From JBBRLA01 sp038231615 (GTDB taxonomy: Bacteria; Myxococcota_A; Polyangia; Palsa-1104; JAEUJZ01), in the NCBI GenBank assembly GCA_038231615.1, contig JBBRLA010000165.1, forward strand, positions 1 to 13,678: a stretch of 13,678 nt of DNA, in the 5' to 3' direction. This document shows positions 1-5,446 of this stretch, in pieces; the stretch's first letter is position 1, and the number at the start of each line of letters is the position of its first letter. The notes below the pieces were generated by a model. It saw only the letters and a list, made by a program, of their open reading frames with translations, had not been told where the DNA came from and made no database searches. The position numbers and the translations under genes were made by a program.

Positions 1-151
1 CTGCCGCGGCCCCCCGCCCATCCCACAGCAACTGAGGGAGCGACCTACTGGTCGTAACCGAAGAAGCGTGGGGGCACTCCCCACGGACTCGCATTCGCGA
101 GTCCGCGGGGGCACTCCCATGGCCTCGCGAATGCGGTCCAGGTGCTTCTGT
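1..151. other. Intergenic region with competing hairpins; possible tail of an upstream gene
   Basis: No complete gene is visible here. Frame 1 of the plus strand is open from base 1 to a TAA at 55-57 and could be the last 18 codons of a gene entering from the left, but there is too little to judge. From 67 to 134 there is a dense set of inverted repeats (listed separately). The region ends in an 18-mer, 138-155, that recurs at 4080-4097. Confidence 0.5.
67..134. repeat. Cluster of three mutually exclusive hairpins
   Basis: Hairpin 1 pairs 67-73 with 79-85 (7 bp, 5-nt loop). Hairpin 2 pairs 84-92 with 97-105 (9 bp, loop ATTC) and continues, after one A/C mismatch, with CCCC at 79-82 against GGGG at 107-110. 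Hairpin 3 pairs 91-101 with 124-134 (11 bp perfect, GCATTCGCGAG and its complement). GGGGGCACTCCC also occurs as a direct repeat at 70-81 and 107-118. The arms overlap, so only some stems can form at once. The cluster lies just downstream of the minus-strand hydrolase gene and may act as its terminator or be an intergenic repeat element. There is no clear T-tract. Confidence 0.6.
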
Positions 152-155
152 TTAG
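138..155. repeat. 18-bp direct repeat, copy 1 (contains stop codon of hydrolase gene)
   Basis: CCAGGTGCTTCTGTTTAG is found here and, identically, at 4080-4097. On the minus strand it reads CTAAACAGAAGCACCTGG and supplies the TAA stop (152-154) of the metallo-beta-lactamase-fold gene. The second copy does the same for an unrelated gene. Confidence 0.75.
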
Positions 156-1078
156 AGCGGTGAACGGGGCAGGTTCCAGCGTCCTTGCCCGTCCTCCTGT
201 GCCCGCCCCTCCGTCGCCAGCTTGCGCAGATGGGCCAGCAGCGAGCGCGCCGCCAGCCCGAGCGCCGCCGGGGACACGTCGTCGTATGCGATGGGCAAGA
301 GTTCGTCCAGGGTGCGCGCCGAGGCCGAAAGCGACCCCGCCACCTTGCCCTCCCGCAAGAGCCGGTGCCGCAGGTAGAAATCCAGCAGCGCCCGCCCTTT
401 CTCGACTGCCGCCCCGTGCGCCGGCCAGAGCCGTTCCCCGGCGCCGCGCGGTTCATCGGTCAGGGACCGCAGCCTGCGCAGCGAATCCAGGTACACCCCC
501 ATGTCCCCGCTGTCGAAGGGGTCGACCAGGATTGTGCCCATCGAGGCCACCATATCGCCAACCACCATGCCGGCGCCGGCCCCGTCGACCAGGCACAGGT
601 GCCCCGGCGCGTGCCCAGGCGTGTGCAGCACCTGCGTCCCCCGGGGACCGAAGGGCAGCGTCTCCCCTTCGTCCAGCAGTCGGTCCACCCGCAGGCCCAG
701 CGCAGCGACCCGGCTGGCGGTCTCCCGGTGGGCCCAGATCGGCACGTTCCGCGTCCTTTGCAAGGCCCCGGCGCCCGAGACATGATCCAGATGATGGTGG
801 GTCAAAAGGATCGCCACCACCAGCTGCCCCGGAAGGCGGTCCAGGTAGTCCGAAAGCCGGGCCTGTTCTTCCGGGTAGGGGCTGGCCGGATCGACAACCA
901 AAAGGTCTTTTTGGCCGATGACGTAGACATTGGTGTGGGTCGCCGGGGGCAGGGTGGGGGTCACCACCGGAAACCGCCGCAGCCAGGGGCAAGTCGGCAA
1001 GACCTGAAGCTCATCCGGCCGGTTGCCGAAGTCCTGGCCGATTCCCTGAATCGGGGAGGCGGATCGTTCGGTCGTCAT
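152..1078 (-). CDS. MBL-fold metallo-hydrolase, LACTB2-like
   Basis: 308-aa hydrolase of the metallo-beta-lactamase superfamily, predicted cytoplasmic. The zinc motif THHHLDH is at residues 93-99. Further expected metal ligands are in TPGHAPGH (H156), GD (D175) and PAHG (H221). About 70 residues after the last ligand form a helical tail that fits the C-terminal winged-helix domain of LACTB2-like proteins, a family that includes RNA endonucleases and glyoxalase-II-like thioesterases. The substrate cannot be read from the sequence. The ATG at 1078 is preferred because AAGG lies about 8 nt upstream. An in-frame extension to 1222 has a non-family composition and lies in the leader. The last codons run into the repeated 18-mer that provides the stop. 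Confidence 0.9.
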   Translation of the reverse strand: MTTERSASPIQGIGQDFGNRPDELQVLPTCPWLRRFPVVTPTLPPATHTNVYVIGQKDLLVVDPASPYPEEQARLSDYLDRLPGQLVVAILLTHHHLDHVSGAGALQRTRNVPIWAHRETASRVAALGLRVDRLLDEGETLPFGPRGTQVLHTPGHAPGHLCLVDGAGAGMVVGDMVASMGTILVDPFDSGDMGVYLDSLRRLRSLTDEPRGAGERLWPAHGAAVEKGRALLDFYLRHRLLREGKVAGSLSASARTLDELLPIAYDDVSPAALGLAARSLLAHLRKLATEGRAQEDGQGRWNLPRSPL

Positions 1079-1305
1079 GGGTTGCCTTGGTGAGGGTCCT
1101 GGGGCTTTCGTGCAGGCAGCGGATGTGGGCCAAGGGCGCACCCGATGGGCGACAACATCTTGATTTCCTTCCGGGTGCGCGCAATGGCGAAAAATTCGCC
1201 CATCGAGTGTGCCACAATACACAACCTGATGGCCTGCCAGACGATAATCAAAGGTAGATAGGCCTTCAGCCGGGCCGAGCCAACAACGAACTGGGAGAGG
1301 GGTTT
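1079..1305. promoter_or_regulatory. Divergent intergenic region with interlocking inverted repeats
   Basis: This 227-bp stretch separates the minus-strand hydrolase from the plus-strand DUF4157 gene. It contains two 9-bp inverted repeats, 1143-1151 with 1197-1205 (CGATGGGCG) and 1136-1144 with 1172-1180 (GCGCACCCG), plus a short hairpin 1186-1191/1195-1200 with an AAA loop. The two 9-bp arms on the hydrolase-proximal side are contiguous, so they could form a pseudoknot or alternate. A 42-codon frame, 1203-1075 on the minus strand, overlaps the hydrolase start as ATGA. The ribosome site GGGAGAGGGG (1293-1302) serves the DUF4157 gene. I see no convincing complete -35/-10 pair. Confidence 0.4.
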
Positions 1306-3363
1306 ATGCCCATGCATCAGCGGCACCCTGAACGCCAAGCGCAGCGCAACCGTAACGATGATCGCGACTCCGCCTCCGCCCCGGAGGCCGTGCAGGCCTC
1401 ATCCGAGCGGACGGCCTACCTTCAATCCGTGCAGCGCAAGGCCGCCGGGCCGCTTCCCAGCGCCCCCAGTGTGACCGATCTGCTGGCACAAGGCCCGGGG
1501 CGGCCCCAGTCTCCGTCTGAGCAAGCCTTTGGGGGTTCGCCAGGGCCAGGGCCAGGGAAGGTGCAGCGCAAGGGCGACGGCCAGCCGATGGACGCCGGCC
1601 ACATGGAGCAGATCGCCCACCAGGGCGTCGACGGTCCCGGTCAGAAGCTACCGCACCTGGACAAGATCCAGCCGCTCTTCGGCCACCACGATGTCTCGGG
1701 CATCGACGCTCACGTCGGCGGTACCGCGGGGAAGGCCAGTGAGGCGCTAGCGGCCCAGGGCTATGCCACCGGCAGCAAGGTCGCCTTCAAGAAGGACCCG
1801 GACCTGCACCTGGCGGCCCACGAGGCGGCCCACGTGGTGCAGCAGCGCGCCGGGGTGCACCTGCGCGGGGAGACCCCCCAGAGCGGTGATCCCCTGGAAG
1901 ACCACGCCGACGCGGTCGCCGACGCGGTGACCGGGGGCCAATCGGCCACCGGACTTCTCGACGCCATCACCGGGCAACCCCAGGAGGCGGCCACCGCCGC
2001 GGCGACCACTGTTCCCGCGGACGACATGGCGGGGGGGATCGCTTCGGTCGCCGCCTCGACCACGGCCCCCACCGGTGAGATCGCGTCCGCCGACCCGCAG
2101 GCGCTGGCCCCGGCGGAGCAGACGCCGGCTGAAGACCACGCGGCGCCCGAGGTCAAGCCGACGGACCCCACCCTGGCCTACGGCGCGACCGGGCCCAAGG
2201 TGAAGAAGCTGCAGCAGGAGCTGAACGCCCGAGGCGTCGAGCCGCCCCTGAAGGTGGACGGCGTCTTTGGCGGCAAGACCAAGGCCGCGGTGCAGAACTT
2301 CCAGGAGCACGGCGGCCTTGCGGTCTCGGGCGTCGTCGATGCCGAGACCTGGGGCGCGCTGGGCCTGGCCGCGGCCACCCCGGACTTCGATGCCACAGAC
2401 GAGGCCGAGGGCGAGAACGTCAAGGAGAAGATGGACCGGGCCAACACCGGGCCCTATGGGCTGGATGTCGGCATCCACTACAGCTACAACTATGAATATG
2501 AGTGCAAGAAGGCTGGCCAGCCCGGGCTGTGGAAGGACGAGTACCGGCTGGGCCACGCCGATCCGACCTACTTCGACCAGCAGGGCTTCATGGACTGGAA
2601 GCTCAAGCCCGGCATGAGCGCCTCGGCGGCCATCAAGTCCTGGCTGCGCGGCCTGACCGTCGCCGAGTGCAACTCGTCGGTGGTGGCGATGGAGATCGAC
2701 TCGCTGCGGGGGTCGATCGGCGACCAGAAGTTCGACTCGATGTTCGGCTCGACGGATGTGGAGGTCCCCGCCGAGCAACTCCTGCGGGTCAAGCCGGGCA
2801 CGGAAGGCACCCCGGTCGGGCAGTTCATGAAGACCCCCGACCTGACCAAGCTGAAGATGGAAAAGGACCAGAAGGGCGAAAAGCTCTCCGACGAGGAATT
2901 CGACTCCGCGATCCACCCGGGGGAATGGTACTACTTCTACAATCACCCAAAATACCTGCTGAAGCACCCGGGCGGCGCCTGGCAGGGCGAGAACTCGATC
3001 TACATGGGCAAGAAGGACGGGGTGCGCTCGTGGTCTGGCCTCGGGGCGTCCAACGTCACCGAGGGGGGGATGTACGACGAGATGGTGTCGGCCTACAACG
3101 GCGATCGGGACAAGGAAGACGAGCGGGCGATGCGGGAGCAGGGCATGAAGAACGCCGACGGCACCTACGCCGATCCCAAGTACGACCCGAAGAGCGGCGA
3201 GTTCGCCGACACGGTGGACCAGGGGGCGATTCTCGGCGACCCGGCCTACGTGCTGGGCGGCGTGACCCGCAAGGGCGGCTTCGACTTCGAGGCCGGGCAG
3301 GCGCTTGATTCGGCCAAGGTCAAGGCGCTGCGCGACAAGGACCAGGGCGCTGGCACTCCATGA
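1306..3363 (+). CDS. DUF4157 (eCIS core) - PG-binding - Tgl-type transglutaminase fusion protein
   Basis: 685 aa. Residues 1-110 are low complexity with two VQRK motifs typical of DUF4157 proteins. Residues about 115-215 are a DUF4157 domain with the zincin motif HEAAH (172-176), followed by VVQQ and a downstream LEDHAD segment (197-202). Residues about 217-285 are an Ala/Thr/Pro-rich linker. Residues about 289-352 are a PG_binding_1 domain (YGATGPKVKKLQ, then VDGVFGGKT). Residues about 413-600 resemble Bacillus subtilis spore transglutaminase Tgl: AEC at 453-455 matches the Glu-Cys active site, IGDQKF follows, and GEWYYFYN then WQGEN (E562) match the Tgl Glu region. The residue aligned to the Tgl histidine is Ser577, before GLG. 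Residues 600-685 are a charged tail. It probably forms gamma-glutamyl-lysine cross-links or deamidates glutamine. There is no signal peptide; DUF4157 suggests delivery by a contractile injection system or another route. Start chosen from GGGAGAGGGG at 1293-1302. The next gene overlaps it by ATGA. Confidence 0.8.
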   Translation: MPMHQRHPERQAQRNRNDDRDSASAPEAVQASSERTAYLQSVQRKAAGPLPSAPSVTDLLAQGPGRPQSPSEQAFGGSPGPGPGKVQRKGDGQPMDAGHMEQIAHQGVDGPGQKLPHLDKIQPLFGHHDVSGIDAHVGGTAGKASEALAAQGYATGSKVAFKKDPDLHLAAHEAAHVVQQRAGVHLRGETPQSGDPLEDHADAVADAVTGGQSATGLLDAITGQPQEAATAAATTVPADDMAGGIASVAASTTAPTGEIASADPQALAPAEQTPAEDHAAPEVKPTDPTLAYGATGPKVKKLQQELNARGVEPPLKVDGVFGGKTKAAVQNFQEHGGLAVSGVVDAETWGALGLAAATPDFDATDEAEGENVKEKMDRANTGPYGLDVGIHYSYNYEYECKKAGQPGLWKDEYRLGHADPTYFDQQGFMDWKLKPGMSASAAIKSWLRGLTVAECNSSVVAMEIDSLRGSIGDQKFDSMFGSTDVEVPAEQLLRVKPGTEGTPVGQFMKTPDLTKLKMEKDQKGEKLSDEEFDSAIHPGEWYYFYNHPKYLLKHPGGAWQGENSIYMGKKDGVRSWSGLGASNVTEGGMYDEMVSAYNGDRDKEDERAMREQGMKNADGTYADPKYDPKSGEFADTVDQGAILGDPAYVLGGVTRKGGFDFEAGQALDSAKVKALRDKDQGAGTP

Positions 3364-4013
3364 GCACCGGCAAGACGATGGCGGCCTGCGCGCTGGTCGT
3401 GGCACTTTCTTATGGCGCGGCGGCGCAGGCCAAGGGCAGGAACACGGAGGGCACGAAGATGACGCAAGCAGCGCACCCGGCGGTGGAGGTGAAGCTCGTT
3501 GGCAGGCACCCGGGGCGACCGCCCCTTTCCCGGCTCCAGATCGACGTGGTGCTGCGGAATGAGCACAAGGAGCCGCGCTGGTTCGTCCTGCCCAAGGACG
3601 TGGGCCAAAAGGGCGGCCAAAAAGGCGGGGTGAGCGCCCTGGAGGCGCACGCCCTTGCGGGCAGCGGCAAGGCGGTGGTCGGCCGCTTCCTGGGTGCGGG
3701 GGGGTTTCAGGCGGTGCTCCTACCCGGGGGCGCCGAGGTCCGGCTGCAAAAGCTTCCGCTCTCGGCGTGGGGCGAGCCCGAGGGCGGGCTTCCGCTGGAA
3801 GTCATCGTCGCCAGCGACATCACCGTCGGCGGCGAGTCGGTGAAGGGCTGGTTTGGCGCCGACCCCACCTGCGAGGCCGGGGCCCATGGCAGCGAGGAGG
3901 GCTCGCACATCATCGCCACCAAGAAGACCGAGGGCGGCAAGGAACTGCCGGTAGCGATGACCGAGGAGCGCCGGATCAAAGTGCAGCTCGATCTTTCCCA
4001 CCTGGGCCGGTAG
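3360..4013 (+). CDS. Exported protein of unknown family, translationally coupled to the DUF4157-transglutaminase gene
   Basis: 217 aa, family not recognised. The start ATG overlaps the upstream stop as ATGA, so translation is probably coupled and the two products are likely made together. Residues 1-24 form a Sec signal peptide (basic N-end, hydrophobic MAACALVVALSYGAAA, cleavage near AQA/KG). The mature part looks beta-rich, with alternating hydrophobic strands at about 41-48, 57-78, 117-131 and 144-156, and a single Cys171. A glycine-rich segment at 82-90, GQKGGQKGG, comes from a 12-bp tandem repeat (3603-3626) and exposes Gln and Lys, the residue types a transglutaminase uses. An immunity protein, inhibitor, substrate or accessory factor for the upstream enzyme are all possible. 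This is inference from position. Cys10 is too early for a lipobox. Confidence 0.8.
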   Translation: MSTGKTMAACALVVALSYGAAAQAKGRNTEGTKMTQAAHPAVEVKLVGRHPGRPPLSRLQIDVVLRNEHKEPRWFVLPKDVGQKGGQKGGVSALEAHALAGSGKAVVGRFLGAGGFQAVLLPGGAEVRLQKLPLSAWGEPEGGLPLEVIVASDITVGGESVKGWFGADPTCEAGAHGSEEGSHIIATKKTEGGKELPVAMTEERRIKVQLDLSHLGR

Positions 4014-4079
4014 CCCCCACGGGCGGTAGCCCTCATCTGTCCATGATGGATCAGCGGATCGGCCCTCCAGGGTGCCCGG

Positions 4080-4097
4080 CCAGGTGCTTCTGTTTAG
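4080..4097. repeat. 18-bp direct repeat, copy 2 (contains stop codon of membrane coiled-coil gene)
   Basis: Identical to 138-155. On the minus strand it supplies the TAA (4094-4096) of the gene at 4094-4564. The sequence outside the 18 bp differs between copies. Just upstream on the plus strand, 4037-4054 is an imperfect palindrome centred on TCCATGATGGA. Confidence 0.75.
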
Positions 4098-4564
4098 TGC
4101 CGGAGGTGTCTGCCGTGGTGGCGTGATAGAATGCGGTCGCGGTAGTCGTCCAGCTCGGCGATCTGCTGCTGGATGCGCGCCCGGGCCTCGGGGCTGGTGG
4201 CGAGCTGGTCCTCGACCTGTAGCAAGTCCATCTGGTACTTGATCCACGCCATGTGGCAGCCGCGGCCTTCCTGCAAGGCCTTCTCCTGCGCGACCAGCCG
4301 GGCGGCCAGGCGATCGCGCTCGGCGCGGAGCTGATCCCGGGAGTCCATGAGGGTCACTTCGATCGGTTGCGGTTGCGGGCGCGAGGCCATCGTGCAGGGG
4401 GCGCGGTGCCCGTCGCCGAGCCCGTCGAGATAAAAAACCGGGGCCGCGAGGAAAAGCGCCGCCCCGGCCAGCCAGAGCGCCCACGGCTGCCGCCGGCTGA
4501 CCACCGCGGGACCGTCGGCCTGGTGGGCCACGGGACCCAGGAAAAGAGGCCCTCGATTCGACAT
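4094..4564 (-). CDS. Membrane-anchored coiled-coil protein, unknown function
   Basis: 156 aa, not recognised. A single membrane helix at about residues 27-46 (PWALWLAGAALFLAAPVFYL) follows a short basic N-end. The rest is hydrophilic and predicted helical, with heptad-like stretches at about 74-98 and 108-148, so a coiled coil on one side of the membrane is likely. Cys57 and Cys103 lie on the same side. The start is firm: ATG at 4564 has AGGAG 6 nt upstream and TATAAT at 4589-4594. It converges on the DUF4157 pair with an 80-bp gap and diverges from adk. The last residues (RHHGRHLRH) are basic and end where the repeated 18-mer begins, so the native C-terminus may have been changed by that repeat. 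Confidence 0.75.
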   Translation of the reverse strand: MSNRGPLFLGPVAHQADGPAVVSRRQPWALWLAGAALFLAAPVFYLDGLGDGHRAPCTMASRPQPQPIEVTLMDSRDQLRAERDRLAARLVAQEKALQEGRGCHMAWIKYQMDLLQVEDQLATSPEARARIQQQIAELDDYRDRILSRHHGRHLRH

Positions 4565-4569
4565 GCTCG

Positions 4570-4594
4570 TCTCCTTTTCGTCTGCTTTATTATA
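4570..4594 (-). promoter_or_regulatory. -10 box and ribosome site of the coiled-coil membrane gene
   Basis: On the minus strand a perfect TATAAT (4589-4594) is followed by a leader of about 18-20 nt and AAAAGGAG ending 6 nt before the ATG. No good -35 is present at the usual distance, so activity may need an activator or an alternative sigma factor. Confidence 0.55.
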
Positions 4595-4678
4595 GCGCCT
4601 TGAACCGGGGTCGGGGCGGGCGTCCGCGCCGAAAGATCGAATTGTGGCGTGGCGGCCGGGCCCGCCATGATCTTTTTC

Positions 4679-4707
4679 CTGACAGTCGCTCAGGATTGAG
4701 GTTCAAT
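4679..4707 (+). promoter_or_regulatory. Candidate adk promoter
   Basis: CTGACA (4679-4684), a 17-bp spacer and TTCAAT (4702-4707) resemble a housekeeping promoter (5/6 and 4/6 matches). If used, transcription would begin near 4714, inside the longest adk frame, and translation would have to start at the ATG at 4739. Confidence 0.35.
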
Positions 4708-5362
4708 GGCCCCTGTGAGCGCCAACGAGAAGAACGGGATGCGGCTAACTTTTGTAGGTCCGCCAGGCTCTGGCAAGGGGACCCAGGCGAAGATCATCTG
4801 CGGACGGTGGAGGATTCCCCAGATCTCCACCGGCGACATGTTGCGCTCGGCCAAGGCCCAGGGGCGTTTGCCGCAGGACCTCATCCAGAAGATGGACTCG
4901 GGCGGGCTGGTCCCCGACGAAATGGTCATCGCCATGATCGACGAGCGTACCCAGGGGCTGGACTGCGCGCCGGGCTACCTTCTCGACGGCTTTCCCCGGA
5001 CGGTGCCCCAGGCAGAGGCGCTCGACGAGATGCTGCGGCGGCGCGACTGCGGCCTGGACGTGGCGCTGGCGCTGGAAGTGCCGCCGGAGCTGCTGATCGA
5101 GCGGGCGGTGCTGCGGCGAACCGATCGAAAGAGTGGGTTGATCTATCACCTGAAGTACAACCCGCCGCCGGCGGACGCGGACCTGGAACAGCGCAAGGAC
5201 GACCAGGAGCGGGTGGTGATGGATCGGGTCAACACCTACCACCGGATGACCGCTGACCTTCTGCCCTACTACGAGAAGCAGGGCATCCTGCGGCGCGTCA
5301 ACGGGGTGGGCCTGGTGGAAGAAGTGACCGCTCGCATCATGGAAGCCCTGAAGACCCTCTGA
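4706..5362 (+). CDS. adk: Adenylate kinase
   Basis: 218 aa (207 if started at the ATG at 4739). It catalyses ATP + AMP to 2 ADP in the cytoplasm. The P-loop GPPGSGKGTQ is at residues 18-27, the AMP-binding region has STGDMLR, and DGFPRTVPQAEAL is the family signature. The LID begins RRTDRKSGLIYHLKYNPP and is followed directly by ADADLEQRKDDQE, so the usual insert between NPP and the QR-DD motif is shortened. There are no LID zinc cysteines. The start is uncertain: 4706 has GAGG 4 nt upstream, whereas 4739 gives the family-typical MRLTFVGPPG N-end and agrees with the candidate promoter. The gene stands alone rather than in the secY-adk-infA context common in bacteria. Confidence 0.95.
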   Translation: MAPVSANEKNGMRLTFVGPPGSGKGTQAKIICGRWRIPQISTGDMLRSAKAQGRLPQDLIQKMDSGGLVPDEMVIAMIDERTQGLDCAPGYLLDGFPRTVPQAEALDEMLRRRDCGLDVALALEVPPELLIERAVLRRTDRKSGLIYHLKYNPPPADADLEQRKDDQERVVMDRVNTYHRMTADLLPYYEKQGILRRVNGVGLVEEVTARIMEALKTL

Positions 5363-5429
5363 GCCCAGGGAACCGCGCCCGGCCAGCTCGGCGGCCCCCG
5401 TTCTCCAGCCTCGCCTCGTCTCGCCTCTG

Positions 5430-5438
5430 TGATACGAT
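5430..5438 (+). promoter_or_regulatory. Extended -10 element just before the pilin-leader protease gene
   Basis: TG-A-TACGAT (TG at 5430-5431, hexamer 5433-5438) ends 8 nt before the ATG at 5447. A start of transcription 6-7 nt downstream would give an almost leaderless mRNA. The GGGAG at 5441-5445 is too close to the ATG to be a normal ribosome site. Confidence 0.4.
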
Positions 5439-5446
5439 CTGGGAGC

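Noticed and set aside
3387..3389. Cys10 of the exported partner as a lipoprotein cysteine
   Set aside because: A lipobox cysteine must follow the hydrophobic core; here it precedes it.
1747..3405. 552-codon minus-strand frame opposite the DUF4157 gene
   Set aside because: Antisense mirror of a gene with recognisable domains. Its composition is Arg/Val/Leu/His-rich and it has no motif.
4009..4033. CGGTAGCCC repeated at 4009-4017 and 4025-4033
   Set aside because: Only 9 bp in a GC-rich context at a gene end; no further copies seen, so no significance claimed.
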